In this document: one piece after another, positions 1 to 9,202 of the stretch | How positions within the stretch are numbered: the stretch's first letter is position 1 | Layout: each line of letters starts with the position of its first letter | Assembly: GCF_000006405.1 (NCBI RefSeq) | Contig: NW_003209533.1 | Span: 5,172-66,754, forward strand | DNA: 61,583 bases | From: Perkinsus marinus ATCC 50983 | Lineage: Eukaryota; Perkinsozoa; Perkinsida; Perkinsidae | Direction: 5' to 3' | Translations under genes and position numbers: made by a program | Notes under the pieces: model-generated | What the model was told of the DNA's origin: nothing | The model's input: the letters and a program-made list of their open reading frames with translations, nothing else | Databases searched by the model: none

Positions 1-925
1 CGTCAATCTGGCGAATCTTAAGATTAAGACTCTAACCTCACAAACTTGAAAACTCAAAGAACGTTTCAGAAGTCTCTTAGTCTCAACTTGAGACTTCCAG
101 ACTCTCAAGTGTGAGGAGACTAATCTCGAAATGAGATCAAGCTAGAGCTACAGTATTGGTTCTGAACTAAGCGCCGTTTGGGAAACTTACAGCGAAGAAC
201 AGAAGTTGTACGTATTTTTTCCCAAAATCAAATTAAACACAAAGTGAGAAAAATGCTTTAGAACTTCATTAACCGGGGATCGTGCTCACAGGGTTTGTGG
301 CACGCGATTATCTACTTCGGCGAAGAATTCTGATGTATTTATCCGCATTTCCGCGAATTAGGGAGGGGATAAACTGATTGGGCCTCACCGCAATCTCAAA
401 TAAGTCCTTGAGGACGTGGGTTAGTGGAACGAACTAACGCCCTTGCTCACCTTGCTCAAAAAAACTAACGTTAGATCATAAATGTTCCCAAATTGAGGGC
501 GAGTCCGAGGGCTTGAGTAAAGTTTACTCAGTAAACTAACCGGTTCTCATCCTTGAGTGAGACTATCTTATCTTAGGTTCTCGAGTTCTTTACCGTTTGA
601 GGGTAGCCGCTGATAAAAGATTCGCACCGTCAATTACCAGTCGACATTCCCAGATTTTGTAAAATCCTTGAGAAAATACATGCATACTGCGATGATCATA
701 ATATGATCTATGCGCTATTATAGTCCTTGTTCTCTCATGGTCTCGCATACTGTTGCCGTCATACATGGAGCTGATAAAGATGATTGAATGTCACCCAAAA
801 CGTAGTTTTGGGAAAAAATGAGAAATATTTCAAATTTTTCTGAAAATTTCTGAAAAATTCAGTAATATTTCAGGTGAAATATTTCACGGTCTGGCGACAC
901 CTTTCTTCAGCCACCCTGAAAAGAT
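1..925. other. Left flank, no gene seen
   Basis: No coding frame of useful length is visible. The stretch is rich in short repeats of the type actcaag/cttgag, and around 790-890 it holds AT-rich runs of ttctgaaaa/atatttca character. It ends where similarity to the right arm of the large inverted repeat begins, near 926. Confidence 0.6.
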
Positions 926-1021
926 TTGAGATAATCTGCATGTTGTAATTCTCTACAACCTCGAGATCAATTTCCCGTCAGACAAGGCATGCAAGCAACT
1001 TCACAGACAGTGCTTTCATCC

Positions 1022-1041
1022 CAGTCTCAGACTGGCAGTCT
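1022..1041. repeat. Zigzag 6-1-6-1-6 motif
   Basis: cagtct, c, agactg, g, cagtct: a hexamer, its reverse complement and the hexamer again, separated by single bases. The mirror copy is at 10390-10409, so it predates the arm duplication. Confidence 0.9.
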
Positions 1042-1317
1042 GCTTGATTTGCAAGACTTGAAAAGCCTGTGAGATCCAATGTAAGAAATGTAAGTATAAT
1101 TGTGAGACCGGCGGCCAATCTTTCAGTGCACTTTCGAAGTGCAACAGTCACTGGGCTACACAACCACTTTGACTGGTTGACAGTGTTAAATTAGCGTCTT
1201 CAGGCACACTCTAACGAAATGATAAAGAGAGAAAGAGCAAAGAAAATTTAACAATATGTTGCTGTTTCGACAACACCTGCTTAGGTCTAGCCTTCTTGAG
1301 GCACCTTTTAGCCAAGA

Positions 1318-1337
1318 TCGCAAGTTGCGAGTCGCAA
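1318..1337. repeat. Zigzag 6-1-6-1-6 motif
   Basis: tcgcaa, g, ttgcga, g, tcgcaa. The mirror copy is at 10091-10110 in the right arm. Confidence 0.9.
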
Positions 1338-1507
1338 CGCAATATTTGTCTCTCACCGGTCTGGGTGAAAGTTCGCTACGAAGTTCAGGAAGACAGTCGT
1401 TTCGTGAACAGCACTCGCAAGTCAAGTTAAACGTCGCCAATGATCGGTTTTACCTTCGTTAACGTGTCAACTCGGAGAAAACACGAGCGGGGCCCGTCGC
1501 TACGCTC

Positions 1508-1527
1508 CGGAGTGACTCCGGCGGAGT
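1508..1527. repeat. Zigzag 6-1-6-1-6 motif, left arm only
   Basis: cggagt, g, actccg, g, cggagt. It sits in a 30-bp stretch absent from the right arm near 9925-9935 and flanked by direct copies of tcgctacgct. Confidence 0.9.
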
Positions 1528-2336
1528 CGCTACGCTTTCAAGATGCTGACGTGTACAATATCTCTTGAGAGTGATGTTCAACAACAAATTATCTCTAAGC
1601 TCGTAGGTGCTTCAATAGTCCAAGCATCGTAAGAGAAAGCTTTTGGTATCTGGCAGATTGTTTTCTAGTGGACTCGTTGTAGGGTTCGAGACAGACGTGA
1701 ACTAAGTGGTGGTCGTAGCGCTCAGATGAGGAGCCTTAGTATGAGTGGTTAGATGAAGTAGTGAGGTTGGAGTGACGGCGAGGAGCGCTAACTTCTGAAT
1801 CTCAAAGGTACTCGTGTTATAAATCACGCCATGTGACTCGGAGCATGTCCCAAGACGGAATTTACAAGTCCGAGTGTCGTTCCGAGTACTCCGACTCGGC
1901 ACTCGGAGAGTAGGAGCACTTGAATGCACGAAAATCTTTCGAGCCCGGGAAGTCTGCTTTTCCGACTTCTCGGACTCGGAGAGGTGAGCACTTTGATTGG
2001 CTTCCGAAGACATACGCGTGGATCAAATCAAATCAGACCGACTCGGCGACTGAGACACTGCTTCCGTTAATATCAACGTGGCTCGTCTTGTGCTCTCCGC
2101 TACTCTCACCATGCAGTGAAATGGGTCAACCTTATGGTTGCTCAACACTCAACACCAATTAACCATCAACAGATCGGTATATCACGGTTCCCGCGTGTTT
2201 GAGTCTGAGGCGGGATCTCAAACATCGTCATAGTATGACGTTCATACAGCCCCCATTTGGTTTGCAGGATAATACGCGTACGGCCGTTATGATATGATGA
2301 ATTGTCATCGGCAGATATAATACGCCCATATGTCTC

Positions 2337-2356
2337 CACGCACTGCGTGTCACGCA
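2337..2356. repeat. Zigzag 6-1-6-1-6 motif
   Basis: cacgca, c, tgcgtg, t, cacgca. The mirror copy is at 9090-9109; one spacer base differs between the arms (t versus c) while all hexamers are kept. Confidence 0.9.
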
Positions 2357-2972
2357 GCGCTTACAATCGTGTATCAACTTCTATCGGTGTTTAAGCGCAC
2401 TCCTATTTGCAGATTTGCTCCTAATTGACTTCAAGGTGAACACGACAGCGTAATCACGTTTCGAAAGAATCTTGTTCCGCATACGATAGGCAGCATACTT
2501 GATTTAGAACCGACCTCAGAATCATTTTCTTAGACAGTTGACTCAGCACACTTGACTCAAATAAGCTGACGGCCAAGTGCGGTGCTCATGCGTGAAGTTA
2601 ACGTCCTCGAACGAGCACCCTCAAGAAGAAACTGCCAACAAGTCGAACATCTCAAAGGGATTTTTAATGTGATAGGACGGAATATGTGACTAGGAACCAC
2701 TGGTTACCACTTTGTGATAGATTGTTTTCATCCAGCTCAATGTTCTGTGAGGCACAGGCGGCATCAACCAGGCGCGTTTGGCGCTCTTATGATGCGGAAA
2801 CATCAGATACTGGATCAAGGATAGAAGAGCTATCACACCCGCACGGAAGGACGGTGAGGTGGTGGCTCTCGAACGAACAGGGTCAAGACAGCAGAAATGA
2901 AGCCCCCATCAAGTTGCAATGAAAGGTTACATCATATCTCATAATGAGATTCTCATTCAACTCGATGTATCA

Positions 2973-3155
2973 TCAACAAGCACAATCCACGTCGGTCGGG
3001 ACTAGACCGAAGAGACCGGATCCACACTTCCCAGTTTCCAAGTTACAGCGGAATCCACCAGTGAATGCGAAACCGATACAGGCGTTGGGTCCACAAGATG
3101 AAGCAGACACGTAGGCTAGGGATAGGAAAGCTACTACGGCGGTACGGAAGAACAT
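2973..3155 (-). CDS. Small cysteine-rich secreted peptide, left-arm copy
   Basis: A 60-residue open frame starting MFFRTAVVAFLSLAYVSASS, a clear signal peptide with likely cleavage near residue 18-20. The mature part of about 40 residues has six cysteines, at residues 21, 26, 37, 44, 58 and 60, and ends with DCAC. The layout suggests a disulfide-stabilised extracellular peptide such as an effector, toxin-like or antimicrobial peptide, but I recognise no named family. The frame continues open upstream without a good Met, so I chose the Met that begins the signal peptide. A second copy with few changes (Y for F, W for L, P for L) lies at 8311-8493. The spliced-leader-like site at 3440 points the other way and is not its leader. 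Confidence 0.6.
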   Translation of the reverse strand: MFFRTAVVAFLSLAYVSASSCGPNACIGFAFTGGFRCNLETGKCGSGLFGLVPTDVDCAC

Positions 3156-3439
3156 CAATGATGGTGAAACAACTGGTAAGTAGTCCGATCCAACACCGAA
3201 AGGCTCACGGTCAAGCCCTCCCGAATGATTGTAAAACGTCGTTACCTGCGAAGTCGAGGAATGACCGTTGTGGAGCGAACACGTTCGATGCTCGTTGTGG
3301 AGCTCGCTCTGTGAGGCAGAGAGCGTCACCTTTTTGTACATGCGTACAGACATTCTGCTTGTGCTTGCGTGCCAGAGTATGAACAAAGGATACATTCCGT
3401 ACTATTGATCTTGAGCAGTGACCGTTACTAGCTCCGAAG

Positions 3440-3461
3440 TCCGTAGCCACCTTGGCTCAAG
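3440..3461 (+). ncRNA. Spliced-leader-like sequence, left arm
   Basis: A 22-nt match to the dinoflagellate/Perkinsus spliced-leader pattern: TCCGTAGCCA, then CC, then TTGGCTCAAG. The published dinoflagellate consensus, from memory, is DCCGTAGCCATTTTGGCTCAAG. It is followed directly by GT, as an SL exon donor would be, and 13 nt later by a catttggg stretch that could be a weak Sm-type site. It may be an SL RNA gene copy, or a relic leader carried in by a reintegrated mRNA. The continuation is nearly identical in the other arm for at least 80 nt. Confidence 0.55.
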
Positions 3462-3630
3462 GTCTTAGTGTGCATTTGGGTCGCATCTCTCCAGCTAATT
3501 TCGGGTCATGTTGACATAAGGGAACGACAGGGGGCACCGGACATCAACAGCGCTGAGCGCGTGACATCTACAGAGTCTGCCACTCGAGCCTAGTGGTATT
3601 AACTATCGACACTACCGATTCGGCGGAGCT

Positions 3631-3663
3631 ACTTTCAACATCACTACTAGTGATGTTGAAAGT
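3631..3663. repeat. Palindrome 16+1+16
   Basis: A perfect palindrome with one central base: arm actttcaacatcacta, centre c. The right-arm version (about 7791-7823) has one substitution in one arm. Confidence 0.85.
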
Positions 3664-4131
3664 AATTCCGCTGAGACGGCTCCATAGACCGTCACCAAAT
3701 AACGTGTAATGTACACGTTAGTAGGGACAGCGCTACTTGTATTCTCGCTCGCCTCCTATCTTGTTCTTTTGTTTTGTTCGGTCACTCGACCATTATAGCA
3801 ACGCGATCCGACGGCTACGAAGAATATGACCATATGCCTACTATTTTCCCTGATGACCCTCTCCCAAGAAGATCGGCCTCGCTTTCTTGGGCCTGTCCCC
3901 CCCGTTGGAATCGGCGATCAAGCGAAAGCATTCGTAAGAAGACGACCATCACTAAAGGCGTACCTGGAGGCGGAACTATGCCCGAAAAATCGGTTGGATC
4001 ATGAAGGGAAGGGTAAAGATCGCGGTGGTTCTACTCGTAAGACTATCCATAAATCTGATACGGTGGCCCTTCGCTCCGGTAGGAACGTGGAACCCTAGGA
4101 AATTCTCAAACTGGTGTAGTTCCGTGTACCA

Positions 4132-4197
4132 CTCCGTGGCATAATGCCACGAGGGATCATATCTTGTCCCTTGACTCAAGGGACAAGATATGATCCC
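4132..4197. repeat. Tandem palindromes at the arm/loop junction
   Basis: Two one-base-centred palindromes sit exactly where the left arm stops. The first is cgtggcat, a, atgccacg, starting in sequence still shared with the right arm. The second, 4153-4197, is 22+1+22 with arm halves gggatcatatc and ttgtcccttga and centre c. Only the first half of the first palindrome has a counterpart in the right arm. Confidence 0.85.
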
Positions 4198-4235
4198 CGA
4201 TGGTCCTAGGCAGGAGTGCCTGGCTTTTCGCCGGC

Positions 4236-5114
4236 TCATAAGACACTCCTGCTCTGGTAGCCAGCAGTAGAATGTGGTGTCTGCCACCGTTTCACCACAG
4301 ACGGGCCAGCACCGCCAGACACCACAACCGTTGTGTCATCCGCATAGAGGGTCAGGCTCACGCCTTCCACCTCCATATTTGCGAAGTCATCCACAAGCGG
4401 CAGGGTGGATAGAAGGAATAAAAAGCGGTCCAAGGCACTGCCTTGGGGGACCCCCCGTTGGAGCTTCAGACTGGCTTCGTCAGCACCATAGACAGCTAAA
4501 ACACTCTGATCCCTTAAATAGCCTTCTACAAAGTCCAAGATATCGCGGAACATTGTATCGAACCAGGGTTGCCAGAATGTGGCTGTTGAACGCGTTGAAC
4601 CGAGTTGAACGCGTTTTGCACGTCTAGTTAAACTAATGCAATATGCGCGCGCTTGCCCCTTTTTCCTCCTGCCCTGAACGCCTCGACTACGCGCAGGACA
4701 GCAGAGTCAACCGATTTTCCCTTGCAGAATCCATGGACAGTCGGAGGGTCCAATCGCTTCTGGATCTGCGGGCAAGATGCAAGCCGTTCTACTATGGGAC
4801 ATTCGAACAGCTTGCTACCTGAACCGACCAGACAGACGGGCCTCCAGCCGTTAGGCTTGGTTGGGTCTCTTCCGGCCTTATGGATAAAGAATTTCTTTGG
4901 ATGAATTCCATCCGTCAGGATATATACCAAACTCAAAGACTTCAGTGAACTGCGCACACCAGTTGTCCTTCAGCACCTCGAGAATATCGAGAATGATGCC
5001 GTTAGTGATATCATCCACACCGGGAGCCGCGCCCCTCCGTAGTCCCTTGGCCGCTCCTCTGAGCTCCGAATGAGTGACCGCTGGAGCTGGGACGGTCCGC
5101 GGCGGTAGTACCAA
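4236..5114 (-). pseudogene. LINE reverse transcriptase, 3'-truncated
   Basis: Successive frames carry RT landmarks: GLRRGAAPGVDDITNGI (the PGxDG entry motif), KPNGWRPVCLVGSGSKLFEC (RP-x-L-x-S/GK), GVPQGSALDRFLF (the PQG box) and VSLTLYADDTTVV (catalytic YADD). The frame changes twice between these blocks, and the sequence ends shortly after YADD at the arm junction. No RNase H is left. It is non-functional. Confidence 0.85.
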
Positions 5115-5440
5115 GGCATCGAGCTCCGCAGCCCTGTCAGGATCACGGCAAAAGAGCCTGCGTAGGAGAAAGTCCGCCTGATTCGCACCCTACGGGCACA
5201 TGGCCGCAGGAGGGATCTGAGGACAACCTCTTTTAGCACACCGAGAGTAGTGCTGCAGATCCTTGAAGAATCTACGAACAGCTACCCTCTTAGCCTCTTT
5301 GATAGCTGTGCCGAATTTGCGTCGCGGCTTTCTCGATAATGCGCCGTTGAGGCTGCATCCGGGCCGTTCAGCCTCTTATGACGGTAGAACGTCCGCTGCT
5401 CCTTTTTGAACTGCGCCTTCAGCCTAGATAGCTTGCTCGT

Positions 5441-6094
5441 TCACCAGGTGGTGTCAGAGGGAGCTGGGGCTTCAGGCGTGACCCGTTTCATCAGGGTGCT
5501 CGAGGAGCCCGTGATACCTTGCAAAGGAGTATCAAAGGGAATCCGAAAAGCACCATCAATAACCTTGGCTGCATCTACGAGGCGATGGGCCGATCGTCGC
5601 GGCACACGATTGCCATCCTGACTATCTACCTCTGTGCAGAGCAACCTGTAGGCTGATCCGCAAAGATCGTCCACCACCTCCCATTGAGGCGAAGCGCCAT
5701 CTCTGGGAGTACCGTACAATAGGGTGAGGTCAATCCACGAGTGATACCTTTCGGACTCAAAGGTAGGAAAGGATTCGTCGTCATTGAGAATTCGAATCTC
5801 CTTCTCCGGACACCAGTCCACGAGTGCCTCACCACGCCACCAGGCCTGCTTATATAGGTTGTTGACAGTTAGCTTCGCGCCCCACGCTATGTGCCATGCA
5901 TTAACATCGACACATATGAAGAGTGGAACGGACACAGGCCATGTCGATATGACCTGGTCAAATTCAGAGAGCGTCATTTCCCTCCTTTGCATGTCAGTGC
6001 CGTGGAGGTACCATGATGCTACACCATAGGCTATGGTCCATAGCTGCCTTCCTTGACCACGACAAGGTCTCGGGAAGCAAATATCGTGTGGCAA
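5441..6094 (-). pseudogene. LINE APE-type endonuclease, partial
   Basis: A 217-residue frame with the middle and end of an exonuclease/endonuclease/phosphatase domain: VPLFICVDVNAWHIAWG matches the strand carrying the catalytic D-x-N, and SERYHSWIDLTLL matches the region before the final His motif. The N-terminal catalytic part lies upstream in another frame (about 6139-6330). The enzyme would nick target DNA for target-primed reverse transcription; here it is broken. Confidence 0.7.
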
Positions 6095-6472
6095 GGAATG
6101 CCACGTCTGGACAAAATACAGGCCTCGTCGTTCTTAGGTCAGCCGTGGTATTGATAACCAACAAGTTTAGGAGAACCGGAGCATGGCTCCTGAAGGCATC
6201 CCATGTCTACGAAAGAATTACGCAGCCGGGACTGGAGTGAATCCAAAGCCACTAGCCGATGCCCTTGGTTATGCTGTAGAACCCTAATCATTGAGATGAG
6301 GCAGCATTTCCGAAGTCCGTGCGGACCCACTGGCGTCTAGCAGAAGCAGCTAGACTTTTGCAAACGCCGTCCGTGCACTCGTGATCCACCTTTCGGTGGA
6401 CTCGGGCGTCCGGGTTGGACGCATCCAAGTCGAGACAGTTTGCGCATTTGCGCGCTGCGCCAGGACCAACAT

Positions 6473-6742
6473 TTAGTCACCAAATTGAGCCGGACAGGCT
6501 TGCCTTTCGTGACCGTAGGCTGCACAACGCGTGCAGCATACCTTGGTCGCGTCCTGCCTGTGGGGACAGGACGGACCTATGTGTCCAATCTTAGTACATC
6601 TGTAGCACATCAATGGCATTCGTGAAGTCTGCCATCTGGAGCACAGATGATTCAGTACCAAGCGAGTCTTGCCCTCTCCACCAGCCGCAAGACGGTGATA
6701 GAGAGTTGGGAGACTGCCAAGACCATACTTTGGCTCCTCCAA
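6473..6742 (-). pseudogene. LINE ORF1 zinc knuckles
   Basis: Two CX2CX4HX4C knuckles in a row: CYRCTKIGHIGPSC, then CTRCAAYGHERQAC. Paired CCHC knuckles like these bind nucleic acid in the ORF1 (gag-like) protein of jockey, R1 and I-type LINEs. The frame is continuous over this part and is separated from the upstream ORF1 frame and the downstream endonuclease by frame changes. Confidence 0.75.
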
Positions 6743-7143
6743 AACACGGAAGAGATCAACTCGCCATTGATGTCCTTGGTCCAGGTCGGATTACCTTCCT
6801 TAACCATGCGGCATACCTGGTCGATAGTGATACCACGGGCAAGCGCAGAGCTAAAGCAGATAACCCGCGGCCACAGACCCGAACAAATCTTAGCCATGTA
6901 ACTCTGCATGCTGTTCAAGGAGTGAACACATATGAAACCATGAGCCTCGTCGCCGAGGACGAGTCCCATGCCTCCCTTGATCGGGAAGATGGAGCTGATG
7001 GCGCCCCATTTGCCCTGCGAGGGAAGGCCAGATCGGAGGATGGCGCCTCATTACTATCCCAAACCGTAGCAAAATTCCTTAACCAATAAGCCGGTGAGCT
7101 TGTCCAGGGCGTCGTCAAGACGCTCCAGGCCGTGGAAACAACC

Positions 7144-7680
7144 CTAGGGCGCTGTCATTTCTCCCAGTGCTAGTGCTGGCCATTGACCTCTCATAAGCTT
7201 CATTTCAATTTCCGAAATGTCACTATCGTGAACCGAGACACCGCCAAGAACGGAGTTTTCGAGCGAATGCACAGACACGTCCTCACACTCAGACTCGCCA
7301 TCCGTCATCGAATGCCACGGAGTGGTACACGGAACTACACCAGTTTGAGAATTTCCTAGGGTTCCACGTGCGCTACCGGAGCGAAGGGCCACCGTATCAG
7401 ATTTATGGATAGTCTTACGAGTAGAACCACCGCAATCTTTACCCTTCCCTTTATGATCCAACCGATTTTTCGGGCATAGTTCCGCCCCCAGGTACGCCTT
7501 TAGTGATGGTCGTCTTCTTACGAATGCTTTCGCTTGATCGCCGATTCCAACGGGGGGACAGGCCCCAGAAAGCGAGGCCGATCTTCTTGGGAGAGGGTCA
7601 TCAGGGAAAATAGTAGGCATATGATCATATTCTTCGTAGTTGTCGGATCGCGTTGCTATAATGGTCGAGTGACTGAACAA
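7144..7680 (-). pseudogene. LINE ORF1, N-terminal part
   Basis: A 178-residue frame beginning MFSHSTIIATRSDNYEEYDH, rich in Lys/Arg and Ser and later acidic (SECEDVSVHS). No domain is recognised here; it precedes the zinc-knuckle part and I take it as the basic N-terminus of the LINE ORF1. The first two thirds are duplicated, in inverted orientation, at about 3774-4144. Confidence 0.55.
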
Positions 7681-8001
7681 AACAAAAGAACAAGATAGGA
7701 GGCGAGCGAGAATACAAGTAGCGCTGTCCCTACTAACGTGTACATTACACGTTATTTGGTGACGGTCAATGGAGCCGTCTCAGCGGAGTTACTTTCAACA
7801 TCACTAGTAGTGAGGTTGAAAGTAGCTCCGCCGAATCGGTAGTGTCGATAGTTAATACCACTAGGCTCTCTCGACGGAGTGGCAGAACTCTGTAGATGTC
7901 ACGCGCTCAGCGTTGTTGATGTCCGGTGCCCCCTGTCGTTCCCTTATGTCAACATGACCCAACATTAGCTGGAGAAATGCGACCCAAATGTACACTAAGA
8001 C

Positions 8002-8023
8002 CTTGAGCCAAGGTGGCTACGGA
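8002..8023 (-). ncRNA. Spliced-leader-like sequence, right arm
   Basis: A 22-nt copy identical to the left-arm site, read on the minus strand and followed by GT. Flanking sequence on both sides is conserved with the left arm with only a few substitutions, one of them inside the possible Sm-like stretch region. Confidence 0.55.
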
Positions 8024-8310
8024 CTTTGGAGCTAGTAACGGTCACTGCTCAAGATCAATAGTACGGAATGTATCCTATGCTCATACTCTGGCACGCAAGC
8101 ACAAGGAGAATGTCTGTACGCATGTACAAAAAGGTGACGCTCTCTGCCTCACAGAGCGAGCTCCACAACGAGCATCGAAAGTGTTCGCTCCACCACGATC
8201 ATTCCTCGACTTCGCAGATAACGACGTTTTCAAGCAATCATTTGGGAGGGCTTGACCGTGAGCCTTTCGGTGTTGGATCGGACTTCTTACCAGTTATTTC
8301 ACCATCCTTG

Positions 8311-8493
8311 ATGTTCTTCCGTACCGCCGTAGTAGCTTTCCTATCCCTAGCCCACGTGTCTGCCTCATCATGTGGACCCAACGCCTGTATCGGTTTCGCA
8401 TTCACTGGTGGATACCGCTGTAACTGGGAAACTGGGAAGTGTGGATCCGGTCCCTTCGGTCTAGTCCCGACCGACGTGGATTGTGCTTGTTGA
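8311..8493 (+). CDS. Small cysteine-rich secreted peptide, right-arm copy
   Basis: Second copy of the 60-residue signal-peptide protein at 2973-3155. All six cysteines, the signal peptide and the ending VPTDVDCAC are kept, while three or four other residues differ. Conservation of the cysteine frame in both copies, when the neighbouring LINE is riddled with stops, suggests the peptide is or was under selection. The ATG lies 8 nt after a short pyrimidine-containing stretch. Family unknown. Confidence 0.6.
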   Translation: MFFRTAVVAFLSLAHVSASSCGPNACIGFAFTGGYRCNWETGKCGSGPFGLVPTDVDCAC

Positions 8494-9182
8494 TGATACA
8501 TCGAGTTGAATGAGATATGATGTAACCTTTCATTGCAACTTTCTCGATCGGTGCTTCATTTCTGCTGTCTTGACCTGTTCGTTCAGAGCCACCACCTCAC
8601 CGTCCTCCCGTGTGGGTGTGATAGCTCTTCTATCCTTGATCCAGTATCTGATGTTTCCGCATCATAAGAACGCCAAACGCGCCTGGTTGATGCCGCCTGT
8701 GCCTCACAGAACATTGAGCTGGATGAAAACAATCTATCACAAAGTGGTAATTAGTGGTTACTAACCACATATTCCGTCCTATCACAATAAAAATCCCTTT
8801 GAGGTGTTCGACTTGTTGACAGTTTCTTCTTGAGGGTGCTCGTTCGAGGAAGTTAACTTCACGCATGAGCACCGCACTTAGTCGTCAGCTTATTTGAGTC
8901 AAGTGATCTGTCTAAGAAAATGATTCTGAGGTCGGTTCTAAATCAAGTATGCTGCCTATCGTATGCAGAACAATGATTCTTTCGAAGCGTGATTACGCTG
9001 TCGTGTTTACCTTGAAGTCAATTAGGAGCAAATCTGCAAATAGGTGTGCGCTTAAACACCGATAGAAGTTGATATACGATTGTAAGCGCTGCGTGGCACG
9101 CAGTGCGTGCAGACATATGGGCGTGTTATATCTGCCGATGACAATTCATCATATCATAACGGCCGTACGCGTATTATCCTGC

Positions 9183-9202
9183 AAACCATTGGTTTGAAAC
9201 CA
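9183..9202. repeat. Zigzag 6-1-6-1-6 motif, right arm only
   Basis: aaacca, t, tggttt, g, aaacca. The left arm at the matching place (about 2258-2268, reverse complement) reads gcaaaccaaatgg with one hexamer only. This is the cleanest filled/empty pair in the window. Confidence 0.92.

Larger units (their letters stand above)
926..4144 (+). repeat. Left arm of a giant inverted repeat
   Basis: This 3.2-kb stretch is the reverse complement of 7310-10507. Paired landmarks keep an almost constant coordinate sum (11428-11466): 978-1163 pairs with 10268-10453, 1702-2013 with 9447-9758, 2973-3155 with 8311-8493, and 3440-3461 with 8002-8023. Similarity stops on the outside near 926/10507 and on the inside near 4144/7310. 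The arm contains a small secreted-peptide gene, a spliced-leader-like site and the 5' part of a LINE ORF1. Substitutions and a few short indels separate the arms, so the duplication is fairly young but not brand new. Confidence 0.92.
4198..7690 (-). mobile_element. Decayed LINE (non-LTR retrotransposon), loop of the inverted repeat
   Basis: Reading from about 7690 downwards: an ORF1-like frame, two CCHC zinc knuckles, an APE-type endonuclease and a reverse transcriptase that stops just after the catalytic ADD box. The last part of the RT and the 3' end are missing, because the element is cut at the palindrome cluster next to the left arm. The first 400-500 bp lie inside the right arm and are repeated, inverted, in the left arm. 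The coding region is split over several frames by stops and shifts, so it is dead. The CCHC-plus-APE-endonuclease plan fits the jockey/R1/I group broadly; the clade is not certain. Confidence 0.85.

Noticed and set aside
3065-3450. Alternative frames opposite and around the Cys-rich peptide (3065-3382 plus, 3211-3450 minus)
   Set aside because: They have no signal peptide or recognisable motif, and only the 60-residue frame shows cysteine conservation between the arms.
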